A stretch of DNA of 64,000 nt from Hyphomonas sp. Mor2 (lineage in GTDB: Bacteria; Pseudomonadota; Alphaproteobacteria; Caulobacterales; Hyphomonadaceae). A program made the translations under genes and the position numbers. How positions within the stretch are numbered: position 1 is the stretch's first letter; every line of letters begins with the position of its first letter. Below, in pieces: positions 37,303-46,602 of this stretch. The stretch is taken from NCBI RefSeq assembly GCF_001854405.1, contig NZ_CP017718.1, forward strand, positions 868,001 to 932,000, read 5' to 3'. The notes under the pieces were generated by a model. It saw only the letters and a program-made list of their open reading frames with translations, was not told the DNA's origin and made no database searches.

Positions 37303-39330
37303 ATGAAAATTGGTGTGATCGGAGCGGCCGGAAAAATCGGCCAGATGCGGGTTCAGAATGTATTGGACAATCCCGATACGACGCTGGTTGCCGTACATGA
37401 CCTGAACATTGAAGGTGCAAAATCGGTGGCCAATGGCGCCGCCGCCTTTGATGATCTCGACGCCTTTTTTGCCGTCCCCATGGATGCGGTGATCATTTCG
37501 ACACCGGCCCATGTGCGCGAACCGATCTGTTTGACCGCTTATGAACACGGGCTACATGTCCTGGCCGAGAAACCGCTCGCGAGTTCGGTTGAGTCCTGTC
37601 AGCGCATTGTCGATGCCGCGAAGAAAGCCGGCAAGGCGCTCGGTGGCGGCTTCAACATGCGCTACTATCCGGCCTTTTCTTACGTCAAGGATGTGATCGA
37701 GAGCGGCCAGATCGGCGAGATCGATCATGTCCGGATCTATGGCGGACATGATGGCCTTGGTCACTTTACCCATGACTGGGAATATCAGTCCGAATATTCC
37801 GGTGGCGGGGCGATGTGGGATGTCGGCATTCATATGTCAGATATGGCGCGCTTCGTGCTCGGAGAAATCACCTCGGTCTATGGTGTCTCGAGCAATTCGG
37901 TCTGGAACGTGCCGGGCTCGGAAGATAATGCCATGGCGATCTTCAAGAACCCGAATGGCGTCAGCGCGATCTATCAGGCGAGCTGGAATGACTGGAAGGG
38001 CTACAAGAGCGCCGTCGAAGTCTATGGCAGCCACGGAATGGTACGCGGGGCGTATGCGCCGATGGAGAACCTGCTGATCACCATGGACAAGCCTGGCGGC
38101 AAACAGAAACGCGAGAAGAAGAATTATCTCGACGTCGCTGTTCGCGAAAAGCTTCAATCCTGGAAAACAACCGCCGTGGCCTCATTCGCGGATGAGCTGA
38201 ATGATTTTGTCCGCCAGTGCCAGGGCGAAACGGGCCTTCGCAATGCGGATGGCCACGCCGCCATTCGCGCCATCGAGGTCGCGACGGCCGTCGCCAAGAG
38301 TCAGGAAACCGGCCAGCCGGTCGACCTTGAGAATCTCGGCGAAATGACGGTTTCCAATGCCAGCGTCGCCCCTGTCATCGTGACCAATGAGGTCGACAAA
38401 GATGCTCCGGCTCCGGAGGATCCGACCCTATCGATCGTACTGACCATTGTTCAGGGCGGCGATTATGTGCGCGACTTTCTCGAGCGCGTGCGCGCCTTCG
38501 AGAGTGCCCCCAAGCTGGACGTCATTGTCCCGTACGATGCCAGCATTTCCGAAGTTGGCGATTATGCTGAAGAGTTTCCGGAAGTTACTTTTCTGGATCT
38601 CGGCAGCATCGCACCGATCCGTCCGATTACCAGTGAAGCCGGCAAGCATGAACTCTATGATCGCCGTCGCTCGGCTGGCCTGAAGGCGGCCAAAGGCGAC
38701 TATATCGCTATTCTCGAGGATCGCGGCTTGCCACGCCCTGACTGGGCGGCAACGGTCGTGCGCCTGTTCCAGGAAACCGGCAAGCATTGCATTGGCGGCG
38801 CCATTGAGTGCGTAGAGCCCGCCAAGGGCCTGAATTGGTCCTTCTATGTCACGGATTTCGGGCGTTACGGATTGCCCTTCGAGACCGGCGCTGCGGACTG
38901 GGTCACAGACGTGAACCTGGCTTATAGCCGCTGGGCGCTGGAAGAAACCCGTCACCTCTGGAACGATCGTTATCACGAGCCGATTGTGCACTGGCACCTG
39001 ATCGGAAAGGGCGAACAGCTTTGGCTGTCGAACGAAATGGTGGTCGACCATCGACGTCCCGACGCGACACTCGGTGAGCTATTGCCTGAACGCTTCGACT
39101 GGGGCCGCCTGTTTGGAGAAATTCGTGTTCGCAAAGCCAGCAACATGAAGCGCCTGCTGTGGATTCTGGCCGGACCGTTGATCCCACCGGTTCTGTGGAT
39201 CCGACATTTTCGCATTCAGTCGAGCAAGGGCCGCGGCGGGCGATACCTGAAATCGCTGCCTAACGTCATGCTCTTGTCCACCGCGTGGACCATGGGCGAG
39301 ATCTGGGGATACATCACGAAGCGCCCTTAG
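37303..39330 (+). CDS. Gfo/Idh/MocA oxidoreductase fused to a GT2-like domain
   Basis: A 675-residue two-domain protein. Residues 1 to about 345 are a complete Gfo/Idh/MocA oxidoreductase: KIGVIGAAGKIGQMRVQNV binds NAD(P), HVLAEKPLASS contains the catalytic Lys (EKP), and GGGAMWDVGIHMSDMARFVLG is the substrate-side His region. After an acidic Pro-rich linker, residues ~376-675 resemble a GT2 transferase: LSIVLTIVQGGDYVRDFLERV, AAKGDYIAILEDRGLPRPDW (ED in the place of DXD) and DVNLAYSRWAL, with a weak C-terminal hydrophobic segment. The frame opens at 37216 but the family starts at Met 37303. No frameshift or stop interrupts the join. Confidence 0.85.
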   Translation: MKIGVIGAAGKIGQMRVQNVLDNPDTTLVAVHDLNIEGAKSVANGAAAFDDLDAFFAVPMDAVIISTPAHVREPICLTAYEHGLHVLAEKPLASSVESCQRIVDAAKKAGKALGGGFNMRYYPAFSYVKDVIESGQIGEIDHVRIYGGHDGLGHFTHDWEYQSEYSGGGAMWDVGIHMSDMARFVLGEITSVYGVSSNSVWNVPGSEDNAMAIFKNPNGVSAIYQASWNDWKGYKSAVEVYGSHGMVRGAYAPMENLLITMDKPGGKQKREKKNYLDVAVREKLQSWKTTAVASFADELNDFVRQCQGETGLRNADGHAAIRAIEVATAVAKSQETGQPVDLENLGEMTVSNASVAPVIVTNEVDKDAPAPEDPTLSIVLTIVQGGDYVRDFLERVRAFESAPKLDVIVPYDASISEVGDYAEEFPEVTFLDLGSIAPIRPITSEAGKHELYDRRRSAGLKAAKGDYIAILEDRGLPRPDWAATVVRLFQETGKHCIGGAIECVEPAKGLNWSFYVTDFGRYGLPFETGAADWVTDVNLAYSRWALEETRHLWNDRYHEPIVHWHLIGKGEQLWLSNEMVVDHRRPDATLGELLPERFDWGRLFGEIRVRKASNMKRLLWILAGPLIPPVLWIRHFRIQSSKGRGGRYLKSLPNVMLLSTAWTMGEIWGYITKRP

Positions 39331-39353
39331 CGCGCTTGGGATTTTCGTAGAGT

Positions 39354-40601
39354 TTAAAGTCGGGACTTGCGCCGAGCGAGATCGAAATAGGTCTGTTCGA
39401 AGACATTGTGGACCCAATCCGGATCAAACCGGTCTTCGCGGCTGCGCGCAAGCGCCGTCTCGCCCATTGTTTTCAGGCGCTGATCATCGCTCAGGACGCG
39501 GATCACGGCGTCGCAGATCGCGGGGACATCCCCGATCGGGACAACCGCCCCGACCTCATCGTCAATCAGTTCGACAACGCCGGAACAAGCGGTGGCGACG
39601 GACGGGGTGCCGACTTGAAAGGCTTCCACAATGGTGAAGGGCAAGGCTTCCCAGCGAGAGGTGAGCAGAAAGATATCCGCCGCTTTCAAATGCAGATGCG
39701 GCCGCGACGTGCGTCCGATGAAGCTGAGATGGGTGTCGACGCCTTTCTCTCGCGCCAGCGCCTTGAGGGCGTCTTCATCCGGGCCATCACCGGCCAGGAC
39801 AAAGCGATAGCCTGGATGGGTGTCTTTCAGGCGGGCGACGCAATCAATCAGGATATCGATGCCCTTTTGTTCGAGCAGGCGCGCGACCGTGACGATCAGA
39901 TGCGTACCGTCGCCGAGGAGTTCCTGGCGCAGGGCAGCCACTTCTTCATCAGGGTCTTGCGGGGCCGGTGTCACACCGAGGCCAATGACTTTCAGCTTTT
40001 CGCGCGGCACGCCGCCAATCTTCACCAGGTCTTCACCGGACGCATAGCTCGGTGTGATCACCAGATCGCAGCGTTTTGCGATTGCGCCAAAGGCTGCAAT
40101 CCGGTCCGGTTCGGATCCGTGATATGTCACAGCGATGGGAATATTCCGCCCAACGCGCGCGGCGAGAGCGACGAGGGCAGGGGCCGATTCATGGGCATGA
40201 ATCAGGTCAACCGGATGTTTCGCCAACCAGCTTCGTAGCTTGAGGCTGGCCTTGGCGACATGTCCCAGACGAGCCGGCAAGCCGCCGCCTTCGCCAGCAA
40301 CGAAACGGGTTGGTATATCCAGATAGAGGCTTGGATCTTCGACTTTGGGCGTCCACGCGTCCGAGGTGCCAGCAAAGGCAATTGTGTGCCCGCGAGACTT
40401 CAGCCAATCGCTGAGCGTCAGGATATGTCGCGTAATTCCGCCAACGCCGAACTGCGTGCCCATTTCGAGCACATTCAGGGGTTGGTTCTGGTTCGGCGTG
40501 GAGCGGTTCAACACTTTTCCCTTCGGCCTGAAGACCTCGTGCGTCCGTTTCAGATCGCGTTTGTTCTGCTGATAAGACTTTGCAAACAGAATGCCAATCA
40601 C
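39354..40601 (-). CDS. GT4 family glycosyltransferase
   Basis: A 415-residue GT-B transferase. LEMGTQFGVGGITRHILTLSDWL is the acceptor loop region, VTVARLLEQKGIDILIDCV opens the donor domain and EALPFTIVE is the E-x7-E motif. The first ~40 residues are basic and not family-like, so an internal start near the domain is possible, but no better start codon stands out. It converges on the fusion gene and closes the polysaccharide locus. Confidence 0.87.
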   Translation of the reverse strand: MIGILFAKSYQQNKRDLKRTHEVFRPKGKVLNRSTPNQNQPLNVLEMGTQFGVGGITRHILTLSDWLKSRGHTIAFAGTSDAWTPKVEDPSLYLDIPTRFVAGEGGGLPARLGHVAKASLKLRSWLAKHPVDLIHAHESAPALVALAARVGRNIPIAVTYHGSEPDRIAAFGAIAKRCDLVITPSYASGEDLVKIGGVPREKLKVIGLGVTPAPQDPDEEVAALRQELLGDGTHLIVTVARLLEQKGIDILIDCVARLKDTHPGYRFVLAGDGPDEDALKALAREKGVDTHLSFIGRTSRPHLHLKAADIFLLTSRWEALPFTIVEAFQVGTPSVATACSGVVELIDDEVGAVVPIGDVPAICDAVIRVLSDDQRLKTMGETALARSREDRFDPDWVHNVFEQTYFDLARRKSRL

Positions 40602-40673
40602 GAGCCTTGTCTATTCCAGGCAAACCAGCTGATCGGACGCAAAGACCGCCGTGTCAGGAGAGGCCAAAGAGTC

Positions 40674-42455
40674 TTACTCCGCTGATGCCGGCGCCATTTC
40701 GGCATCGGCCATGCCATGGGACCGACGCGTTCCCGGCACGCGGATATCTTCAACCAGGTCCTGAATGTCCTGAGGCGGCGCTGCGGTGGCGAGAGATATC
40801 CCTATTCCCAGGGCACCGGACACCCACATGAAGACGAACCCGATGCCTTCAGGAGAAACGCCGAAGAGATACTGATCCGACGTGCCACCGCCAAACTTGA
40901 AGTAGACGATATAAGCAAAGGTCGAGATCAGACCGAACAGCATGGCGACGATCGCGCCTTCCTTGTTCATCCGTTTCCAGAAGATCCCCAGGAAGATGAC
41001 CGGGAAGAGGGAGGCTGAAGCCAGGCCAAAGGCGAAGGCCACCACCTGAGCCACAAAGCCGAGCTGTGAGGAGAAAATCCCGAGCAATCCGGCCGCGACC
41101 ACGGCTCCGGCGGCCGCGCCGCGCGCGACCAGAAGCTCTGTCTTGTCATCCATGTCCTTGAACAAGGTCCTTCGGCAAATGTCGTGGCTCACTGCGGACG
41201 AGATCACCATCAGCAAACCGGCTGCGGTCGAGAGCGCTGCCGCCAGTCCGCCCGCCACGACGAGCCCGATCACCCAGGCGGGTAATTGCGCGATTTGCGG
41301 ATTGGCCAGGACGTGAATGTCGGCGCTGAACGGAACAACTTCATTTTCCAGCTGGTCCGGCGGGTTGGGCCCGCGAAACTGGACAATGCCGTCGCCATTC
41401 TTGTCTTCGAAACCGATCAGACCGGTGACTTCCCAGTCGCCATACCATTCCGGGATTGGTGTGCCGCCATTTGCTTCGATTTCTGCTGCACGCGCCTCAT
41501 AATCCTCATCCGGCGCGATATAGGTGCTTTCATTCACCGTATCGATGAAGTTGAGCCGAGCGAAGGACGCAACCGCTGGGGCCGTGGTGTAGAGCGCCGC
41601 AATGAAGACCAGCGCCCAGCCAGCAGACAGACGCGCGGCTTTGGCGCTGGGGACTGTGAAGAAACGAATGATGACGTGTGGCAGGCCCGCCGTCCCGAAC
41701 ATAAGTGCGCCGGTAATGGCAAACACGTCGAACATGGATTTATCGGTCTGCGTATATTCCCGGAAGCCCAGATCCGTGACGACAGTGTCGAGCTTCTCCA
41801 GCATGGAAATGTCTTCCCCGGAAACATTGCTGATAAAGCCAAGCTGCGGGATCGCGTTGCCGGTAATGATCAGCGACATGAAGATTGCCGGGACCGTGTA
41901 AGCGAAGATCAGGACACAGTACTGAGCCACCTGGGTATAGGTCACGCCCTTCATCCCGCCGAGCACGGCGTAGAAGAAGACGATCACCATGCCGATGATG
42001 ATCCCGACATTGAAGTCAACGCCGAGGAAGCCCGAGAAGGCCACGCCAACGCCTTTCATCTGACCGGCAATATAGGTGAAGGACACGAACAGCGCGCAGA
42101 TCACGGCGATGATCCGGGCGAGGTCAGAATAGTAGCGGTCACCGACAAAGTCCGGCACGGTAAACTTGCCAAACTCGCGCAGAAAAGGGGCGAGCAGAAC
42201 GGCGAGCAGAACGTATCCTCCGGTCCAGCCCATTAGGTAGACAGAGCCGCCATAGCCCAGGAAGGCGATGAGTCCCGCCATGGACAGGAAAGAGGCGGCT
42301 GACATCCAGTCTGCGGCCGTCGCCATTCCGTTGACGGTCGGATGGACGTCATGACCTGCGACGTAGAAATCATCGGTCGAACCTGCGCGGGCCCAGATGG
42401 CAATGCCGATATAGAGCGCGAATGTGGTCGTGACGAAAAAGAGGGTCCAGTCCAT
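40674..42455 (-). CDS. Sodium:solute symporter, large subunit (ActP-like, VC_2705 type)
   Basis: A 593-residue SSS-family transporter with about 13 spans. TDDFYVAGHDVHPTVNGMATAADWMSA is near-diagnostic of cation/acetate symporter-type proteins. A periplasmic loop (around residues 300-370) carries FEDKNGDGIVQF, a calcium-loop-like DxNxDG pattern. It pairs with the DUF4212 small subunit 4 nt upstream. The likely substrate is a short organic acid such as acetate, but this is inferred from the family. Confidence 0.88.
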   Translation of the reverse strand: MDWTLFFVTTTFALYIGIAIWARAGSTDDFYVAGHDVHPTVNGMATAADWMSAASFLSMAGLIAFLGYGGSVYLMGWTGGYVLLAVLLAPFLREFGKFTVPDFVGDRYYSDLARIIAVICALFVSFTYIAGQMKGVGVAFSGFLGVDFNVGIIIGMVIVFFYAVLGGMKGVTYTQVAQYCVLIFAYTVPAIFMSLIITGNAIPQLGFISNVSGEDISMLEKLDTVVTDLGFREYTQTDKSMFDVFAITGALMFGTAGLPHVIIRFFTVPSAKAARLSAGWALVFIAALYTTAPAVASFARLNFIDTVNESTYIAPDEDYEARAAEIEANGGTPIPEWYGDWEVTGLIGFEDKNGDGIVQFRGPNPPDQLENEVVPFSADIHVLANPQIAQLPAWVIGLVVAGGLAAALSTAAGLLMVISSAVSHDICRRTLFKDMDDKTELLVARGAAAGAVVAAGLLGIFSSQLGFVAQVVAFAFGLASASLFPVIFLGIFWKRMNKEGAIVAMLFGLISTFAYIVYFKFGGGTSDQYLFGVSPEGIGFVFMWVSGALGIGISLATAAPPQDIQDLVEDIRVPGTRRSHGMADAEMAPASAE

Positions 42456-42459
42456 CCTC

Positions 42460-42723
42460 CTAGTCCTCTACGCCATACTTGCGTTCGAGACGCGCCATGG
42501 CGAAGCAGTAATAGAAGATCAGCGCTACGAAGACATAGATGGACCCTTGCTGCGCGAACCAGAATCCCAGCGGTGCTCCGCCGATTGCGAACTGATCCAG
42601 GAACTCCCGGAACAGGATGCCGGCTCCATAGGAGACGACAAACCAGATGGCGAGCAAGGTCAAAGTCAGGCGGATCGTGGCCGCCCAATAGCCTTTCGCG
42701 TCGGTTTCTTTCTTCTCGGACAC
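42460..42723 (-). CDS. DUF4212 symporter small subunit
   Basis: An 87-residue protein with two spans, of the family that always accompanies the VC_2705-type symporter. GYWAATIRLTLTLLAIWFVV and GFWFAQQGSIYVFVALIFYY are the spans, and the C-terminal RLERKYGVED is typical. The open frame reaches 42846, but the GTG at 42723 has GGAGG 8 nt upstream and fits the family length. Confidence 0.9.
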   Translation of the reverse strand: MSEKKETDAKGYWAATIRLTLTLLAIWFVVSYGAGILFREFLDQFAIGGAPLGFWFAQQGSIYVFVALIFYYCFAMARLERKYGVED

Positions 42724-43030
42724 GACCGAATCCTCCCTGATGGCCTTGAAGGGTAGGTTTACCGCAGCATCAGAGCGATTCAATGCCTGCCCGATATAGA
42801 GATCGACTTTGGTCCAGGACTCGCGGGATAGCGACGGTCCGCGCACCTGCGCTGCCCGTCTGATCCGCCCCCGTCTCCAGCAGCCTTCGGGGCAGGGGTC
42901 TCACTCAGCCAGAAGTTGGCGCCATTTGAAATAGGTCGAGACCCTTCACGGATCGAAGCCCGATAGGGCAGCGGTAAGGTGTGGCGATTCACAGATTTGA
43001 AAATATGGTCGACCGGGCTAAGACAGGGCG
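42724..43030. other. 307-nt divergent intergenic region
   Basis: It lies between the symporter operon (minus) and the araC-type gene (plus). Direct reading shows a loose 7-bp inverted pair, GGGTCTC near 42896 and GAGACCC near 42947, about 45 nt apart. It must hold both promoters. No gene is supported. Confidence 0.5.
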
Positions 43031-44110
43031 ATGTCGATAGCAGTGCCTCATTCCGAGCACTCGAGTGCACGGGTGAAGTTGGACCAACTTCACCCGATTC
43101 TTGAGTCCGCCGCCGAAAGCGGTGTGGATGTCGAACAGATCTTAAGTGATATCGGTGTGACCGAAGGTCTCCGCGGCGTTGTCCCTGGAGTCGAGATCGA
43201 GTTGATCGACTATTATCGAGTTCAGCGCCGGATCGGTCGCATCCTGGACGATTTCACATCGAACCTGTCGGAGCGACGCCTCACCTACCGAACCGGCACA
43301 TTCCTGGTGTCGACGATTCAGGAAGCTGCAACATTGCACGCCGCCGTTCAGAGTACATGCGACCACTACAACATGCTGCATGGCGATGAGTACAATACAT
43401 GCTTTGTCCGAGATGGCCTTTTGTGTTTGAGGATCGATGATGCAACGTTTCCTTACCGCTTTAGAGACGATCGGAAGTTGAGGCTCTTGGTGGGCGACTG
43501 TCTCGCCATAAAAACCCATTGCACTCTCGATAGTTTGACGAACGGACAAGCAGCCAAAGCGCTGCGTTATGTGCGACTGAAAAGAAAGAGAAACGTCGCA
43601 GACAATCCGCAAAACGCATTTTGGACTGTGCCTGTAAAGTATGGCGGGGCGGCTTATGAACTTGTCTACGATTTCGACGAAGCCTGTGTGCCTGTTCCAC
43701 GCGTGTCAGACGCGGATTTGAGTGCGGATGGTGTTCTGACACGGGTGATCGCCTATTTGCGCGAGCGCTCTGATCAGGTGGATCAACGAAGCTATCACGC
43801 GCGGGTTTTCGACTTCATGTTAAGTGCGAACAACAGTCAGTCGTCGATCGCCAAGCAACTTGGCGTCAGCGTCGCGACTTTGCGTCGACGATTATCCGAA
43901 GAGGGATACACGTTTCGCGATTTGCGGATGAAAATGATGTTGGAAAAAGCAGACCGATTGCTGGTTCGCGGGCAAACCGTGGCGCAGGTATCAGAAGCTT
44001 TGAAATACTCCGATATGCGCTCTTTCATTCGCGCTTACAAAAAGTGCAAAGGTCTCACGCCTTCTGCTTTTCTTCGGACCCAGAAAGCGGTTCCGGATAG
44101 TGGCGTTTGA
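43031..44110 (+). CDS. AraC-family transcriptional regulator (OruR/ArgR-type sensor domain)
   Basis: A 359-residue regulator. Residues ~15-210 match the Arabinose_bd-type sensor domain seen in OruR/VirS-like regulators (LDQLHPILESAAESGVD). The C-terminal ~100 residues hold two helix-turn-helix motifs: SSIAKQLGVSVATLRRRLSEEG and TVAQVSEALKYSDMRSFIRAYKKCKG. It lies between the divergent symporter and the downstream TonB receptor/MFS/hydrolase genes and probably controls one or both. Its 5' coding region contains two palindromes (43057-43095). Confidence 0.88.
   Translation: MSIAVPHSEHSSARVKLDQLHPILESAAESGVDVEQILSDIGVTEGLRGVVPGVEIELIDYYRVQRRIGRILDDFTSNLSERRLTYRTGTFLVSTIQEAATLHAAVQSTCDHYNMLHGDEYNTCFVRDGLLCLRIDDATFPYRFRDDRKLRLLVGDCLAIKTHCTLDSLTNGQAAKALRYVRLKRKRNVADNPQNAFWTVPVKYGGAAYELVYDFDEACVPVPRVSDADLSADGVLTRVIAYLRERSDQVDQRSYHARVFDFMLSANNSQSSIAKQLGVSVATLRRRLSEEGYTFRDLRMKMMLEKADRLLVRGQTVAQVSEALKYSDMRSFIRAYKKCKGLTPSAFLRTQKAVPDSGV
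43057..43068. repeat. 12-bp perfect palindrome in the araC-type gene
   Basis: GCACTCGAGTGC lies at codons 9-13 of the regulator gene, 2 nt before a longer palindrome. Alone it would be unremarkable; the tandem placement is notable. Confidence 0.6.
43071..43095. promoter_or_regulatory. 25-nt perfect inverted repeat (possible operator or mRNA hairpin)
   Basis: Arms GGGTGAAGTTGG and CCAACTTCACCC flank a single A, a perfect 12-bp inverted repeat at codons 14-22 of the regulator gene. As DNA it could be an autoregulatory operator; as RNA it would form a strong hairpin just after the start codon. A 12-bp arm pair with a one-base centre is expected by chance well under once in 64 kb. Confidence 0.5.
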
Positions 44111-44206
44111 GCGAAAGTGTTCAAAAAAGTTGATTTAATCTGTCGTATTGGACTGCCACAAATTCCCTAGGTTCCTCCCAAAATAGAAATCCGATGGGAG
44201 GATATT

Positions 44207-46498
44207 ATGAAGTCCGCACTTACAACGACAACTCGTCTCTGCCTGGTATCCACGTTGGCACTCGGTCTCGGTGCAGCGCCTGGCCTTGCGCAAGACGCGA
44301 ATGAAGAACCGGAAGCTCGGCGTCTGGGCGCGGTCAAGGTGACCGCTCAACGCCGCGAAGAGAATTTACTCGATGTGCCCTTGTCCGTATCCGCCTTCAG
44401 CGCGGAACAACTCGAAGCCACCGGGGCGGTCGACATCACCACCATTCAGCGGTCGACACCCAACGCGACCATCGAAGTGGCCCGCGGGTCAAACTCTACA
44501 TTGATCGCGTTTATCCGAGGGGTTGGACAGCAAGACCCACTTTGGGGATTTGAACCTGGCGTCGGTCTTTATGTCGATGATATCTATGTCGCCCGTCCGC
44601 AGGGCGCCATCCTCGACATATTCGATATTGAGCGGATCGAGGTGCTGCGTGGCCCGCAAGGGACGCTATACGGACGCAACACAATTGGCGGTGCGATCAA
44701 ATACGTCACCAAGAAGCTTGGCGACGAGCCAGACCTGAAAGCCAAGGTCAATGTCGGCTCTTTCAGTCAGTTGGATGCGATCGTTTCTGGATCTGTGCCG
44801 TTGAGTGACACATTCGCGGTTGGCGGTGCCATCGCGAAATATGATCGCGACGGCTATGGCACCAACCTGAACACAGGCGCTGAGCACTATGACAAGGATG
44901 TGCTTGCCTATCGCCTGAGCGCTGAATGGCAACCGACCAGCGACTTGTTCTTCCGCCTCGCCTATGATCGCTCGGAAGATGATTCAAATGCCAAGCACGG
45001 CCATCGCCTGTTGCCGAGCGCAGATGGCACAATTCCGGTGACCAGCAATGTCTTTGACACGCGGGCCGGCATTGGAGACGCCAACTCGGTTGAAACCGAA
45101 GGGTACTCGCTTACCGGCGAGTGGGCAGTGAATTCGGATGTGACATTGAAATCGATCACCGCTTATCGCGAAGGCTCGACGGTCACGCCAATTGATTTCG
45201 ACGCTCTCCCTCAAAACGATTTCGACGTTCCTGCAACTTATCAGGACGACCAGTTCAGCCAGGAGTTCCAGCTCGTGTACACCGGTGAGCGTTTATCCGG
45301 TGTGGCCGGGATCTATTACCTGGATGGCAATGCCAGTGGTGATTTCGATGTGATCCTGGGCGGCCTCGGGCTAACCGTCTATCAAGCCGGTGATCAGAAG
45401 AAAGAGAATTTCTCTGTCTATGGCGATTTCACCTATGATCTCACTGATGAGTGGAGCCTGTCGGTGGGCGGTCGATTCACGCAGGATGAAACCACGGCTG
45501 ATGTGCTGCGGGAGGTCTGGCTGGGCGCTGGGTCCGGGTCATTCGATCCGACCAATACGACCTCTGTTTTCTTTGTCGCCCAAACCGACTTCCAGGGCCT
45601 GACGCGAGAGGATGAAGAATTCACGCCGCGGGTCTCATTGTCGTATCAGCCACATGACGATCTGAACATCTACGCGACCTTCGCTCAAGGCTTCAAAGCT
45701 GGCGGGTTTGACCCACGTGCGCGGGCTGATCTCGACCCGACGGGCCTGTCCGAGCAAGGGTTCGGACCGGAATTCGTCGACAGCTATGAGCTGGGATTCA
45801 AAGGCTCATTCTTCGATGACACTCTGCTGCTCAACACCGCGGTATTCTTCGCTGAATATTCCGATCAACAGATCACCGTGCAGAACGGTGCGGATTCCGA
45901 CAATGATGGTATCAATGACACATTCGTATCCTCAGTCTTCAATGCCGGTCAGTCCGAATATACAGGGCTTGAGATTGAAGGCACATGGTACATCTCCGAT
46001 GAGTTCACGCTGCTCGGCAATCTTGGTTTGATCGACGCAGAGATCACCGAGATCATCTCCGCCGATATGAACATCGCTGACCAGTTCGTGACCCAGAACA
46101 CGCCCGAGATGCAAGGTCGCGTGGCCCTGAACTACACGAATGAGCTTGGTCCGAACAAAGGCGAAATCTCAATCACGGGGGCGCTGTCCTATCGTGATGA
46201 GTATCATCTCTTCAATGTCGAGAACCCGGGCTTCCCAGCGGGCCAAAGCGCCATCTTCCCCGCGGGTGGACCCGCCCTGGACCCGGACTCCTATACACTC
46301 GCAGACTTGAGCATCGTGTGGACTTCGCCATCTGAGAAATACACGTTCGGTCTGCACGGGCGGAACCTGACGGACGAAGAATACCGCGTTGCAGCGTACA
46401 ATTTTGTGACGCCAAGCCAGCTCGGTATTGATGGTGCCTACTCGGCATTCTACGGCGCCCCGACCACCGTCACGGCCTCTTTATCAGTCGACTTCTGA
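44207..46498 (+). CDS. TonB-dependent outer-membrane receptor
   Basis: A 763-residue receptor. The signal peptide ends near GAAPGLAQ (about residue 28). The plug domain starts with AVKVTAQRREENLLDVPLSV and contains IFDIERIEVLRGPQGTLYGRNTIGGAI, the typical plug motif; a 22-strand barrel follows and the protein ends in an aromatic residue (SVDF), the outer-membrane insertion signal. GGGAGGATATT before the ATG is a strong ribosome-binding site. Ligand unknown; the catabolic neighbours suggest an organic nutrient rather than iron. A terminator follows. Confidence 0.93.
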   Translation: MKSALTTTTRLCLVSTLALGLGAAPGLAQDANEEPEARRLGAVKVTAQRREENLLDVPLSVSAFSAEQLEATGAVDITTIQRSTPNATIEVARGSNSTLIAFIRGVGQQDPLWGFEPGVGLYVDDIYVARPQGAILDIFDIERIEVLRGPQGTLYGRNTIGGAIKYVTKKLGDEPDLKAKVNVGSFSQLDAIVSGSVPLSDTFAVGGAIAKYDRDGYGTNLNTGAEHYDKDVLAYRLSAEWQPTSDLFFRLAYDRSEDDSNAKHGHRLLPSADGTIPVTSNVFDTRAGIGDANSVETEGYSLTGEWAVNSDVTLKSITAYREGSTVTPIDFDALPQNDFDVPATYQDDQFSQEFQLVYTGERLSGVAGIYYLDGNASGDFDVILGGLGLTVYQAGDQKKENFSVYGDFTYDLTDEWSLSVGGRFTQDETTADVLREVWLGAGSGSFDPTNTTSVFFVAQTDFQGLTREDEEFTPRVSLSYQPHDDLNIYATFAQGFKAGGFDPRARADLDPTGLSEQGFGPEFVDSYELGFKGSFFDDTLLLNTAVFFAEYSDQQITVQNGADSDNDGINDTFVSSVFNAGQSEYTGLEIEGTWYISDEFTLLGNLGLIDAEITEIISADMNIADQFVTQNTPEMQGRVALNYTNELGPNKGEISITGALSYRDEYHLFNVENPGFPAGQSAIFPAGGPALDPDSYTLADLSIVWTSPSEKYTFGLHGRNLTDEEYRVAAYNFVTPSQLGIDGAYSAFYGAPTTVTASLSVDF

Positions 46499-46512
46499 TC
46501 GATTGAGTTGCG

Positions 46513-46563
46513 ATCAGCCAGCCCGACCTACTTACCTCCCAGCGGCTGGCTGATTGCGTTTCT
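46513..46563 (+). terminator. Terminator-like hairpin after the TonB receptor gene
   Basis: ATCAGCCAGCC and GGCTGGCTGAT form an 11-bp perfect stem with a 20-nt loop, followed by TGCGTTTCTT. It starts 14 nt after the receptor stop. The T-run is broken, so termination may be partial and the MFS gene could still be read from the same promoter. Confidence 0.6.
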
Positions 46564-46602
46564 TGTCGCACCTTAGATCCATCCTCTTCCGAGCGGGCTG
46601 TC

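Noticed and set aside
41286-42236. 316-codon open frame opposite the symporter
   Set aside because: Shadow of a membrane protein gene; the product is charged low-complexity sequence typical of antisense reading.
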